From Dyella thiooxydans (GTDB lineage Bacteria > Pseudomonadota > Gammaproteobacteria > Xanthomonadales > Rhodanobacteraceae): a stretch of 64,000 bases of DNA. Below, piece after piece: positions 8,992 to 17,503 of the stretch. The notes beneath the pieces were generated by a model, which saw only the letters and a list, made by a program, of their open reading frames with translations, did no database searches and was not told the DNA's origin. The stretch is from positions 1,240,001 through 1,304,000 of the forward strand of contig NZ_CP014841.1 in the NCBI RefSeq assembly GCF_001641285.1, in the 5' to 3' direction. Position 1 is the stretch's first letter, and each line of letters opens with the position of its first letter. The position numbers and the translations under genes are program-made.

Positions 8992-9459
8992 CTACTCCGC
9001 CTCGCTGTGATGGACCGTCTGGCCGTCACGATCACGCACGGTGACTTCCACCGGCACGCCGTCGCGCACGCTACCGGTCACCACGCAGAAGTGCTCGAAC
9101 TGCGCCAGCAGGCGCTCGGCCTGCTGATAATCGGCCACCGCCTCGGGCAGCTCCAGCGTGACGGCGATATGTTGCACCCGCAGCCGCCCTTCCTCATTGC
9201 GGCCCAGCGTCGCACGTGCCCGGGTCACCAGCGTGCCCGGGTCGTTCTTGAACTTGCGCAGCGCGAACAGCAGGCTCGCGCTGAGGCAGTTGGCCACCGC
9301 CGCCACCAGCAGACGCGACGGATTCGGGCCGTGATCGGTCCCGAGCGGCGCGGTCTCATCGGTGACCAGTTCGGGGATCGGGGTGTCGTCGAAGGCGATA
9401 CGGAAGACGTAGTCGCTCTCCTGGGTCAGGGTCAGGGTGAACTCCTGGGTCTCGCTCAT
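8992..9459 (-). CDS. OsmC family protein (YhfA-like)
   Basis: This 155-residue protein belongs to the OsmC/Ohr fold, cytoplasmic thiol peroxidases and relatives. Two conserved cysteines are visible, in VANCLSASLLF and HFCVVTGSVRDGV, where catalytic Cys residues lie in OsmC-like proteins. The PNPSRLLVAAVANCL stretch fits the YhfA-type subgroup. Its start ATG overlaps the stop of the RND pump gene (ATGA), so it is translated as the last gene of the sqr-DUF2892-efflux block. Persulfide or organic hydroperoxide handling would fit a sulfide-responsive operon, but this is inference. Confidence 0.82.
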   Translation of the reverse strand: MSETQEFTLTLTQESDYVFRIAFDDTPIPELVTDETAPLGTDHGPNPSRLLVAAVANCLSASLLFALRKFKNDPGTLVTRARATLGRNEEGRLRVQHIAVTLELPEAVADYQQAERLLAQFEHFCVVTGSVRDGVPVEVTVRDRDGQTVHHSEAE

Positions 9460-12400
9460 GCATGTGCTCCTTGATCGGTGATCGCCGCGGTCTTCCGGCG
9501 GCGCCGATCAAGCATGGCGTAATACAGCAGCGGGATCACCAGCAACGTGAGCACCGTGGACACCAGCACGCCGAACACCAGCGACACCGCCAGCCCCTGG
9601 AAGATCGGGTCGGTGAGGATGAAGAACGCGCCGAGCATCGCCGCGATCGCGGTGAGGATGATCGGCTTGGCACGCACCGCGCCAGCCTCCACCACCGCCT
9701 CTTCCAGCGGCAGGCCGCTGGCGATCGCATGGTTGATGAAGTCCACCAGCAGGATCGAGTTGCGCACGATGATGCCGGCCAGCGCGATCATGCCGATCAT
9801 CGAGGTGGCGGTGAACTGTGCGCCCAACAGCCAGTGGCCGGGCATCACGCCGATCACCGTCAGCGGGATCGGCGCCATGATCACCAGCGGCACCAGATAG
9901 CTGCGGAACTGACCGACCACCAGCAGGTAGATCAGCACCAGACCCACCGAATAGGCGATGCCCATGTCGCGGAAGGTCTCGTAGGTGATCTCCCACTCGC
10001 CGCTCCAGCTGATCGAGTAGTGGTCGTCACCGATCGGCGCCCCGGTGAAGTGCTGGGTGAGCGTGTGCCCATCCACCTTGCCCGCGCCGAGCTTGCCGAC
10101 CAGCCGGAACATGCCGTAGATCGGGCTGTCCTCGCTGCCAGCATCGTCCGCGGTGACGAAGGCATAGGGGCGCAGGTCCTTGTGGTAGACCGCGCCGGCC
10201 CAGGGCTCGTCGCTCACCTTCACCACCTCCGACAGCGGGATCAGCGCACCGCTGCGCGAGCGTACCCGCAGCGAGAGGATGGTCTGGGTCGACGCCAGCG
10301 CCGCCGGCGACAGCCGCAGCAGCGCGGGCACCGCGTACTTGATTCCCGGCTCGCCCAGGTAGGTTGCGCGGTCGCCGCCCATCGCCGCCTGCAGCACCGA
10401 GACGATCTCGGCCTGGCTCACGCCCAGCGTGGCGGCATGCTCGCGGTCGATCTCGAACACCTTGCGGCGCGCGGCCGGACTCTCGACGCTGGAGTTGATG
10501 TCGGCGATGCCGTCGGTCTTGCCGAACATCTGCTCCATCGTCCGCGCCAGCTGGCGCTGGCCGCCGTAGGACGGCCCGTAGATCTCGGCCACGATCGGCG
10601 CCATCACCGGCGGACCCGGCGGCACCTCGGCCAGCACCATGTGGGCGTGGTACTTGCGCGCCACCGCGGCCAGCGCCGGACGCACCGAACTGGCGATCTC
10701 GTGGCTCTGCCGCGAACGCTCGTCCTTGTCGACCAGGTTGACCTGGATGTCGCCCTGGTACGGCTGGTTGCGCAGGTAGTACTGGCGCACCAGGCCGTTG
10801 AAGTTCATCGGTGCAGAGGTACCGGCATAGATCTGGAAGTCCTTCACCTCCGGCACCTTGTCGATCACCTGGCTCATCTCCACCAGCACGCGCTGGGTCT
10901 GCTCGAGGGTGGAGCCCTCGGGCATGTTGAGCACTACCTGGAATTCGCTCTTGTTGTCGAACGGCAGCATCTTCAGGATCACCGCCTTCACGCCGACCAG
11001 GCCCACCGCCAATAGCACCAGCAGACCCATGCCGGCGAACAGCATGCGGCGCTTGCGCGATGCGCTGCGACCGGCCAGGAACGGGGTCATCAGGCGCTTG
11101 AAGAAGCGCTGCAGGAAGGCATCGATGCGCGATGGCTTGAGCCCCTCGCCATGGCCCGGATGTGCCTGGTGCTCGTGGTGCCCGAGCAGGCGGAAAGCCA
11201 GCCACGGCGTGACCACGAAGGCCACCGCCAGCGAGATCATCATGCCGGCCGACGCGTTGATCGGGATCGGCCGCATGTACGGGCCCATCAGGCCGCCGAC
11301 GAAGGCCATCGGCAGCAGCGCCGCGATCACCGTGAAGGTGGCCAGGATGGTCGGGCCGCCGACCTCGTCCACCGCCTGCGGGATCGCCTCCAGCAGGCGC
11401 TTGCCGCCCAGCGCCATGTGCCGGTGGATGTTCTCCACCACCACGATCGCGTCGTCGACCAGGATGCCGATGGAGAAGATCAGCGCGAACAGCGACACGC
11501 GGTTGATGGTGAAGCCGATCGCCCACGAGGCAAACAGGGTGATCGCCAGCGTCACCACCACCGCCACGCCAACCACCACCGCCTCGCGCCAGCCCAGCGC
11601 GAACAGCACCAGCGCCACCACCGCCAGCGCGGCCAGCGCCAGATGCAGCATCAGCTCGTCGGCCTTCTGGTTGGCGGTGTAGCCGTAGTCGCGGGTCACC
11701 GTGACGTGCACGCTGTCCGGAATCGAGACGTTGCGCAGCGCGGCGATGCGCGCCTGCACCTCGCTGGCGATGGTGTGCGCGTTGGTACCGGCCTTCTTGC
11801 CGATCGCGATGGTCACCGCCGGCACCAGCCCGGTCAGCGGACCGGCCTTGCCCGCCGGCGCGCCGAACGAGGCGAACTGGCTGGGCTGGTCGGCACCGGC
11901 CGTCACCGTGGCCACGTCGGACAGGTACACCGGCTTGCCGCCGGACAGGCCGATCACCAGGTGCGCCACCTCGTCGGCATTCATCAGCAGGCGACCGGCC
12001 TTCACCGGCACGTTGCGGTTGTCGCCGATCTCGCTGCCGACGTCGGCCGCCATGTTGGCCGCCTTCAGCGCCTGGTCGAGATCGCCGACGGTGAGCTGGT
12101 AGTTGGCCAGCTTCGACGGATCGATCTGCACCGTCACCGCCCGGTCGGGCGCACCGAGCGTGTAGACGTCGCGGGTGCCCGGGATGCGCTTGACCTCGGT
12201 TTCCAGCGTGTGCGCGACCCGCGCGAGCTGGTCGGCGTCCACCTCGGGGCGGTCCGACCACAGCGTGAGCGCCATCATCGGCACGTCGTCGATGCCATAG
12301 GGCTTGACCAGCGGCTGGCCGACGCCCAGCCCCTGCGGCGCCCAGTCGGCGTTCGAATAGATCTTGTTGTACAGGCGGACCAGCGCCTCCTGGCGCGGCA

Positions 12401-12722
12401 CGCCGACCTGGAACTCGACCGTCACCACCGACATGCCCGGACGGCTCATCGAGTAGACGTGCTTGATCCCGCGGATCTCCGAGAGCTTCTGCTCCAGCGG
12501 GAACGAAACCAGGTGCTCGACGTTGTCCACGCTGGCGCCGGGAAACGGCACCATCACGTTGGCCATGGTGGCCTCGATCTGCGGGTCCTCTTCCTTGGGC
12601 GTGATGATCGCCGCGGCGATGCCCAGCAGCAGGCCCGCCAGGGCCAGCAGCGGGGTGATCTGCGAAGCCTGGAACGCCCGTGCGATGCGCCCGGAGATGC
12701 CCATCTTCCCTGCCTCACTCAT
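9456..12722 (-). CDS. RND efflux transporter permease subunit
   Basis: This inner-membrane proton-driven efflux pump of the AcrB/HAE-HME superfamily has about 1088 residues from the chosen start. It shows the usual two-fold organisation: one N-terminal helix, a large periplasmic loop (PFPGASVDNVEHLVSFPLEQ), a six-helix bundle with GILVDDAIVVVENI in TM4, a second periplasmic loop, and a second bundle (AGIIVRNSILLVDFINHA). The PKEEDP stretch after TM1 is often seen in pumps paired with single-lipoprotein adaptors. The ATG at 12722 overlaps the adaptor stop (ATGAGTGA), and an ATG four codons upstream is possible. No outer-membrane TolC-like gene is present, so the pump must borrow one. The substrate cannot be deduced. 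Its place next to sulfide oxidation genes is unusual. Confidence 0.93.
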   Translation of the reverse strand: MSEAGKMGISGRIARAFQASQITPLLALAGLLLGIAAAIITPKEEDPQIEATMANVMVPFPGASVDNVEHLVSFPLEQKLSEIRGIKHVYSMSRPGMSVVTVEFQVGVPRQEALVRLYNKIYSNADWAPQGLGVGQPLVKPYGIDDVPMMALTLWSDRPEVDADQLARVAHTLETEVKRIPGTRDVYTLGAPDRAVTVQIDPSKLANYQLTVGDLDQALKAANMAADVGSEIGDNRNVPVKAGRLLMNADEVAHLVIGLSGGKPVYLSDVATVTAGADQPSQFASFGAPAGKAGPLTGLVPAVTIAIGKKAGTNAHTIASEVQARIAALRNVSIPDSVHVTVTRDYGYTANQKADELMLHLALAALAVVALVLFALGWREAVVVGVAVVVTLAITLFASWAIGFTINRVSLFALIFSIGILVDDAIVVVENIHRHMALGGKRLLEAIPQAVDEVGGPTILATFTVIAALLPMAFVGGLMGPYMRPIPINASAGMMISLAVAFVVTPWLAFRLLGHHEHQAHPGHGEGLKPSRIDAFLQRFFKRLMTPFLAGRSASRKRRMLFAGMGLLVLLAVGLVGVKAVILKMLPFDNKSEFQVVLNMPEGSTLEQTQRVLVEMSQVIDKVPEVKDFQIYAGTSAPMNFNGLVRQYYLRNQPYQGDIQVNLVDKDERSRQSHEIASSVRPALAAVARKYHAHMVLAEVPPGPPVMAPIVAEIYGPSYGGQRQLARTMEQMFGKTDGIADINSSVESPAARRKVFEIDREHAATLGVSQAEIVSVLQAAMGGDRATYLGEPGIKYAVPALLRLSPAALASTQTILSLRVRSRSGALIPLSEVVKVSDEPWAGAVYHKDLRPYAFVTADDAGSEDSPIYGMFRLVGKLGAGKVDGHTLTQHFTGAPIGDDHYSISWSGEWEITYETFRDMGIAYSVGLVLIYLLVVGQFRSYLVPLVIMAPIPLTVIGVMPGHWLLGAQFTATSMIGMIALAGIIVRNSILLVDFINHAIASGLPLEEAVVEAGAVRAKPIILTAIAAMLGAFFILTDPIFQGLAVSLVFGVLVSTVLTLLVIPLLYYAMLDRRRRKTAAITDQGAHA

Positions 12723-13803
12723 GGCCGGACGCATCCTTGGCGCGCCGCTGCGCGAGGAAATTCAGCGCCGCCACCGGATCGGTCGCGATGGTCTCGCCGT
12801 CGTCCAGACCGGCCAGCACCTGCACGCGGTCACCGACCGTATCGCCCACGCGCAGCTGGCGCAGCGAAACGCCGTGATCGCCGATCACGTAGACGCCGAT
12901 CAGCTCGCCGCGCCGCACCAGCGCAGACGCCGGCACCAGCAACTGCTTCGCGTCGCCCGTGGGAAATGCCACCTTGACCGACGTGCCCGGACGCAGGCCG
13001 CTGTCCTGCCCCGGCACCTCCACGCGCACGGTGAAGGTATGCGTGGCCGGGTCGGCATACGGGAACACGGTGATGTCCTTCGCCGGCACGCGACGCCCAT
13101 CGGCGAGGATGGTGGCGCTCTTCGCGGCACGGATCGCATCGACCGAGCTCTGCGGCACCTGCACGCTGACGCGCAGTGCGTCGAGCGATTCCATCGCGAT
13201 CAGCGGCTGCGGCGACGGCGGACCGGACTGCACCGCCTCGCCCACGTGCACGAAACGGCGGGTGATCACGCCGGCGTAGGGTGCGCGCACTTCGGTGTAG
13301 TCCACGCTCTGCTTCGCCTGGGCAAGCTGGGCCTGCGCGGCGTCCAGCGCGGCCTTGGCGGCATCGCGCCGGGCACGCACGCTGTCCATGTCGGACTTCG
13401 ACACGTAACCCTTGGGCAACAGCGCGGAGAAGCGTTCGAACGACGCCTGCGCATCGCTGTAGCTGGCCCGTGCCGAAGCGAGCTGCGCCAGCGCCGCGTC
13501 GCGCGAGGAGCGCTGCTCCACGTCGGTGAAGCGCACCAGCACCGCGCCCGCCGGCACCACGTCGTTGACGTCGTGGGGCAAGGCCAGCACGCGGGCGTTG
13601 GTCTGCGCCGTCAGGGTGACCTGGTTGACTGCCTCGACGACGCCATCCCAGGTCTGCTCGCGGGACGCGTCGCCGGCATGGATCACCTGCGAGGCAAGCG
13701 AAGGCCGGGGCGCCTGGCCTGCCGAGGGCGCGGACTTGTCGCCGCAGCCGGCGAGCAGGGCCAGCGCGAAAAGGGGGGCTAGGTGGCGCACACGCACGAT
13801 CAT
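12715..13803 (-). CDS. RND efflux periplasmic adaptor (membrane fusion lipoprotein)
   Basis: This is the periplasmic adaptor linking the RND pump to an outer-membrane channel. I chose the start at 13803 because it gives a lipoprotein signal (MIVRVRHLAPLFALALLAGC, lipidated Cys in LLAGCG) and is preceded by a purine-rich AGAGAGA. Upstream codons add a non-signal extension. The 362-residue product has the barrel-sandwich halves (VEAVNQVTLTAQ, VRAPYAGVITRRFV), an alpha-helical hairpin rich in Ala/Gln/Asp between them, and a C-terminal beta-barrel. It is coupled to the permease by an 8-bp overlap. Confidence 0.9.
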   Translation of the reverse strand: MIVRVRHLAPLFALALLAGCGDKSAPSAGQAPRPSLASQVIHAGDASREQTWDGVVEAVNQVTLTAQTNARVLALPHDVNDVVPAGAVLVRFTDVEQRSSRDAALAQLASARASYSDAQASFERFSALLPKGYVSKSDMDSVRARRDAAKAALDAAQAQLAQAKQSVDYTEVRAPYAGVITRRFVHVGEAVQSGPPSPQPLIAMESLDALRVSVQVPQSSVDAIRAAKSATILADGRRVPAKDITVFPYADPATHTFTVRVEVPGQDSGLRPGTSVKVAFPTGDAKQLLVPASALVRRGELIGVYVIGDHGVSLRQLRVGDTVGDRVQVLAGLDDGETIATDPVAALNFLAQRRAKDASGHE

Positions 13804-13828
13804 GTCGGTCTCTCTGGGGGAAGGTGGG

Positions 13829-14038
13829 TCAGCGGTCGCCGAACGCACAGCCCGGCCTGAGGCCGACCTTGCGCAGGATCAGCGCCAGCGGGCAGAAGCC
13901 GGTGAAGGCCGACTGCAGCAGGTTGGCACCGACGAACAGGGTGAGCAGCAGCCACCACGGCGAAACGAAGTGGGCCAGCGCCACGCTCAGCAGCACCACG
14001 CTGCCGGCAAACGCGAGGACGAAGCGATCGATGTTCAT
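13829..14038 (-). CDS. DUF2892 family inner-membrane protein (YgaP membrane-domain-like)
   Basis: This 69-residue protein has two hydrophobic helices ([19 protein letters not shown] and [18 protein letters not shown]) followed by the signature [14 protein letters not shown]. That is the DUF2892 pattern found alone or fused to rhodaneses such as YgaP, and commonly near persulfide-handling genes. It starts at ATG 14038, 29 bp after the sqr stop, and precedes the efflux adaptor. A membrane-associated role in sulfane-sulfur metabolism is inferred from family and context only. Confidence 0.85.
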   Translation of the reverse strand: MNIDRFVLAFAGSVVLLSVALAHFVSPWWLLLTLFVGANLLQSAFTGFCPLALILRKVGLRPGCAFGDR

Positions 14039-14067
14039 GACGGTTCTCTGGTGGAAAAGGATCGGGA

Positions 14068-15357
14068 TCAGTGCTTGCCGGTGCCCGGCTTGATGCGTGC
14101 GATGCCAAGCGCCTTCATCACGTAGCGCTCGTACAGCGGCTCGCTGGTGCCGGCGCGCATCTTGCGCAGGAAGTACTTTTCGTAGGCCACCTTGGCCACG
14201 TGCACCCATTTGCCCTCGCGGGCCCAGGTGACGTTGCGCGGCGGAATCTGCGGCAACGCCACGAAGGCCGCGCCGCTGTCGCCCATGTCGGCCAGGCACA
14301 CCGCGTTCCAGGTGGCTTCGGCATTGCCTTCGCGCCCTTCCAGATCGGCCTTCAGGTTGGCCACCAGCGTGGTCACCATCGACTCGATCATGAAGCCGGT
14401 CTTCGGCGCGCCGGTCGGCACCGGCGTCACTTCCACCGGCGGGATCGCCACGCACACGCCGGCGGAAAAGACGTTGCGGTAGGTGGGGTTGCGCTGGTGC
14501 TTGTCGATCAGCACGAAGCCACGGGGGTTCACCAGCCCCTCGACGCCGCGCACCGCGTCGACGCCGGTGAAGGCCGGGATGATCATCGAGTAGGCGAACG
14601 GCAGCGTGTGTTCGCCAGCCGGCTGACTGGCGCCGCCCAGGGTGGAGACGTGGAACTGGCCGTCTTCGATCTTGTCGATCTTCGCGCTGGTGAGCCAGCG
14701 GATGTGGCGCTGGCGGAACTGGCGCTCGAGCAGGCCCTGCGAGTCGCCCACGCCACCCAGGCCCATGTGGCCGATGTAGGGCTCGCTGGTGATGAAGGTC
14801 ATCGGCACCCGGTCGCGGATCTTGCGCCGGCGCAGGTCGGTGTCGAGCATCAGTGCGAATTCGTAGGCGGGACCGAAGCAGCTGGCTCCCTGCGCCGCGC
14901 CGATCACCACCGGCCCCGGATTCTTCACGAACGCCTCGTAGTTCGCCCACGCGTCGGTGGCGTGTGGCGTGGTGCACACGGACTGGGTGTGGCCTCCATG
15001 CGGGCCGAGGCCGGGCACTTCGTCGAACGCCAGGCGCGGCCCGGTGGTGATCACCAGGTAGTCGTAGGCCATGCTGCGCCCGTCCTTGAGCTCGATGCGG
15101 TTCTCCTGCGGAACGACCTTGGCAACGCCGCAGTCGATGTAGCCGATGTCGCGGCGACCCAGCGCCGGCGCCACCTCGACCTGGATGTCCGAAGGCTTGC
15201 GCCAGCCGATCGCCACCCACGGGTTGGACGGAGTGAAGGAGAAGCTCGGCGCCTCGCCGACGACGGTGATCGCGTGACTGCCGCCGATCGCGGCGCGCAA
15301 TTCGTAGGCCGCGCACATGCCGCCGATGCCGGCGCCAATGACGATGACGTGTGCCAT
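14068..15357 (-). CDS. sqr: Sulfide:quinone oxidoreductase-type FAD flavoprotein
   Basis: Sulfide:quinone reductases are peripheral membrane flavoproteins that oxidise sulfide to sulfane sulfur and feed electrons to the quinone pool. The 429-residue protein starts at 15357, preceded by AAGGAG, with the dinucleotide-binding motif [16 protein letters not shown] longer frame upstream lacks this context. The family stretch [20 protein letters not shown] and other cysteines ([28 protein letters not shown]) supply candidate redox Cys residues. TGFMIESMV near the C-terminus fits the membrane/quinone-proximal region. It is divergent from an ArsR-type regulator of the sulfide-sensing class and leads the block with DUF2892, the RND pump and OsmC. 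A generic NDH-2-like flavoprotein is the alternative, but the context favours SQR. Confidence 0.85.
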   Translation of the reverse strand: MAHVIVIGAGIGGMCAAYELRAAIGGSHAITVVGEAPSFSFTPSNPWVAIGWRKPSDIQVEVAPALGRRDIGYIDCGVAKVVPQENRIELKDGRSMAYDYLVITTGPRLAFDEVPGLGPHGGHTQSVCTTPHATDAWANYEAFVKNPGPVVIGAAQGASCFGPAYEFALMLDTDLRRRKIRDRVPMTFITSEPYIGHMGLGGVGDSQGLLERQFRQRHIRWLTSAKIDKIEDGQFHVSTLGGASQPAGEHTLPFAYSMIIPAFTGVDAVRGVEGLVNPRGFVLIDKHQRNPTYRNVFSAGVCVAIPPVEVTPVPTGAPKTGFMIESMVTTLVANLKADLEGREGNAEATWNAVCLADMGDSGAAFVALPQIPPRNVTWAREGKWVHVAKVAYEKYFLRKMRAGTSEPLYERYVMKALGIARIKPGTGKH

Positions 15358-15458
15358 GAGTGGACTCCTTCTGGTGGTGCGCCGGAGAGGTCGCGACGGG
15401 CCTGACGATGCGCCCACGGGTGAGCGATCGACTTGCCGCTGATCAAATGTGCACTAAA

Positions 15459-15506
15459 TTAGCTTTTTCTAATGTAGTGTCATCTTAATTAGCTTCAAGC
15501 TAAAAT
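15459..15506. promoter_or_regulatory. Paired palindromes in the sqr / arsR-type divergent control region
   Basis: The AT-rich 70 bp between the divergent genes holds TTAGCTTTTTCTAA (15459-15472) and the perfect palindrome TTAGCTTCAAGCTAA (15489-15503), 30 bp apart centre to centre. Reading leftward, TTGAAG (15498-15493) and a TACATT about 16 bp further could be a -35/-10 pair for sqr, overlapping the palindromes. This is the expected arrangement for repression by the BigR/SqrR-like regulator encoded next door. Promoter elements are tentative. The palindromes are plainly visible. Confidence 0.6.
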
Positions 15507-15561
15507 GTCAACGTCGTCCGCGGGACAAGCCCGCCCCCGGAGCCATCGCGAGACCGAGTCC

Positions 15562-15921
15562 ATGAAAAGCTCCCATCCGCCTCCCCCGGTCGAACTGGAC
15601 ATCGATGCCATGCGCGAGAACGCCGACCAGGCGGCCTCGCTGCTGAAGGTGCTGGCCAACGGGCAGCGGCTGCGCATCCTCTGCCTGCTGCTGGGCGGGG
15701 AACGCTCGGTCAGCGACCTGCATGCGTCGATGACGCTGAGCCAGTCGGCGCTGTCCCAGCATCTCGCCCGGCTCCGGCAGGACGGCCTGGTCACGACCCG
15801 GCGCGAGGCGCAGACCATCTACTACGCCCTGACCCCTGGCCCGGCGCTGCAGGTGATCGAAGCGCTGCACGGCATCTACTGCGCACCGGCTACGGGAGAC
15901 GATTGCTCGGCAATCGGTTAA
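15562..15921 (+). CDS. ArsR family regulator of the BigR/SqrR persulfide-sensing type
   Basis: This winged-helix repressor is predicted to respond to reactive sulfur species. From ATG 15562 it has 119 residues, with Cys41 in RLRILCLLL and Cys107 in HGIYCAP. That matches the two-Cys spacing (about 42 and 108) of BigR/SqrR, where persulfide bridging releases DNA. The metal-binding ELCVCDL motif of arsenic or cadmium sensors is replaced by RSVSDL. The recognition helix is SQSALSQHLARLRQDGLV. An upstream ATG at 15505 would sit 1 bp from the operator palindrome and add a non-conserved 19 residues, so I prefer 15562. It is divergent from sqr. Confidence 0.82.
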   Translation: MKSSHPPPPVELDIDAMRENADQAASLLKVLANGQRLRILCLLLGGERSVSDLHASMTLSQSALSQHLARLRQDGLVTTRREAQTIYYALTPGPALQVIEALHGIYCAPATGDDCSAIG

Positions 15922-15983
15922 CCTGCCCGGGCTACGCAAGAAACCGATACACCTCCTGCCTAGGACAGGGAAAGAGCACCCGC

Positions 15984-16742
15984 ATGGATACCAGCAGCGT
16001 TCTCGACCTGAACCAGCTCCGCCGCAGTTGCGCCTCGTGCGCGTTGCACGAGCTCTGTCTTCCGGCCGGCATCGACGGCGAGGACCTCAAGCGGCTCGAC
16101 GCCACCATCCGCGACAAACGCACCCTGGATCGCGGCGAAGCACTGTTCCGCCAAGGCGGCCAGTTCCACGCGCTGTACGTGGTCCGCTCCGGCTCGCTGC
16201 GCACCTTCGTCGAGGATGCATCCGGCAACTCGCAGGTGCTGGGCTTCCACCTGCCCGGAGAACTGGTCGGCGTGGACGCCCTGGCCAACGACCACCACGC
16301 CAGCCAGGCCGAAGCGCTGGAACGTTCGAGCATCTGCGAACTGCCCTACGAGCACCTCAACCATCTGCTGGCCCAGATGCCCTCGCTGCAGCGGCAGCTG
16401 ATGCGCGTGGTCAGCCGCGAGGTTGCCGCGGAGCACCAGCATATGGTGGTGATGGGCCGCCAGCCGGCGCAGGAGCGCATGGCGATCTTCCTGCGCAGCC
16501 TGTCCGACCGCTATGCGCGTCTGCACCGCGACGGCAGCTCGCTGAACCTGTCCATGTCGCGCTATGACATCGCCAGCTACCTTGGCCTGGCCGTGGAAAC
16601 GGTGAGCCGGCTGTTCACCCGCATGGAAGAGGCCGGCATCCTGGAAGTGAGTCGCAAGGCCGTCACCATCCTGCGTCCGGACCTGCTCGAGGAGATGTGC
16701 AGCAGCCCGCGCACGAGCAGCAAGAAAGGCGGCGCCCTCTGA
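15984..16742 (+). CDS. fnr: Fnr/Anr-type [4Fe-4S] oxygen-sensing transcription regulator
   Basis: This is a CRP/Fnr-family activator of anaerobic or microaerobic genes. From ATG 15984 it has 252 residues. The oxygen-labile cluster ligands are Cys16, Cys19 and Cys25 (CASCALHELC), with Cys118 in SSICELPYE as the fourth, exactly as in Fnr. A cNMP-binding-like barrel and dimer helix follow. The C-terminal HTH contains ETVSRLF, where Glu, Ser and Arg contact TTGAT-type half sites. The longer frame upstream of 15984 is not family-like. Likely targets in this window are the GNAT gene directly downstream and ompW/cydABX, judging from the boxes listed separately. Confidence 0.93.
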   Translation: MDTSSVLDLNQLRRSCASCALHELCLPAGIDGEDLKRLDATIRDKRTLDRGEALFRQGGQFHALYVVRSGSLRTFVEDASGNSQVLGFHLPGELVGVDALANDHHASQAEALERSSICELPYEHLNHLLAQMPSLQRQLMRVVSREVAAEHQHMVVMGRQPAQERMAIFLRSLSDRYARLHRDGSSLNLSMSRYDIASYLGLAVETVSRLFTRMEEAGILEVSRKAVTILRPDLLEEMCSSPRTSSKKGGAL

Positions 16743-16758
16743 GGCGTCGCCCCCGGTC

Positions 16759-16800
16759 TTGACCGAGGTCAATCCGGTTCGACGGGCGTCCGCCTAGGAT
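16759..16800 (+). promoter_or_regulatory. Class II Fnr/Anr-dependent promoter of the GNAT gene
   Basis: TTGACCGAGGTCAA (16759-16772) is a perfect palindrome of the TTGAC-N4-GTCAA form. A -10-like TAGGAT lies at 16795-16800, which puts transcription start near 16807 and the box centre at -41.5, the classical class II distance. There is no -35 hexamer, as expected for an activator-dependent promoter. The start site also implies translation from 16829, not the upstream ATG at 16799. Confidence 0.7.
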
Positions 16801-16828
16801 GCACGGGCACTCTTGCCGGAAGTCCGCC

Positions 16829-17395
16829 ATGAACGCCCAGCCCCCTGCTCCGCTCGACCCGCAACTGCCGCCCGAAGCGCTCGAAGGCACCCACTGGATC
16901 GACACCCTGCGCGATGGCACCCGCGTGCTGATCCGTCCGCTTCGCGCAGAGGACCGCGAGCGCGAGGAAGCCTTCATCGAGCGCTTGTCCGGAGAATCCC
17001 GGCGCTATCGGTTCCTCTGCGACTTCAAGGAAGTCAGTCCGGCGCTGCTGCAGCAACTGATGGACGTGCACTATCCCGAACAGATGGCCTTCGTCGCGCT
17101 GGCGCACGACAACGGCGAACTGCGCGAGGTCGGGGTCAGCCGCTACAGCGCCACGGGCGACGGCAGCCGTTGCGAATGCGCGGTGACGGTGGCCGACGAC
17201 TGGCGTCATCGCGGTCTCGGCGTGGTGCTGATGCAACACCTGATCCACGTGGCACGCCGCAATGGCTTCAAGCAGATGTTCTCGATCGACTCGGCCGAAA
17301 ACGAAGCCATGCGCGAGCTGGCCCACCACTTGGGCTTTCAGCGCCACCTCGATCCGGACGACGCCGCCCAGGTGATCCACACCCTGGCACTGTGA
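16829..17395 (+). CDS. GNAT family N-acetyltransferase
   Basis: This cytosolic acetyltransferase of the GCN5-related fold has 188 residues from ATG 16829. Family features are DGTRVLIRPLRAEDRE at the start of the domain, the acetyl-CoA-binding motif VADDWRHRGLGVVLMQHLI (Q/RxxGxG/A type, here RHRGLG), and SIDSAENEAMRELAHHLGFQR at the end. The pattern resembles the Pat-like lysine acetyltransferase or GNAT domains that follow universal stress or acyl-CoA synthetase modules, but the substrate cannot be assigned. I rejected the ATG at 16799 because it lies upstream of the predicted transcription start. The gene sits after fnr under a likely Fnr-activated promoter, suggesting a role under low oxygen. 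Confidence 0.85.
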   Translation: MNAQPPAPLDPQLPPEALEGTHWIDTLRDGTRVLIRPLRAEDREREEAFIERLSGESRRYRFLCDFKEVSPALLQQLMDVHYPEQMAFVALAHDNGELREVGVSRYSATGDGSRCECAVTVADDWRHRGLGVVLMQHLIHVARRNGFKQMFSIDSAENEAMRELAHHLGFQRHLDPDDAAQVIHTLAL

Positions 17396-17503
17396 CCACC
17401 CCGTGCCGGCGGCCCGCATCGTCGCGCCCTCGCGCCGCCCGCCCCCGGGCAAAGCGCGCGATGCGGGTCTGCCGCGCATCCTGCATCCGCTCGCCCGTCG
17501 GGC

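Noticed and set aside
5895-9044. 1049-codon rightward frame
   Set aside because: Antisense shadow of cydB, cydA and ompW with His/Gln/Arg-rich composition typical of high-GC third-frame artefacts.
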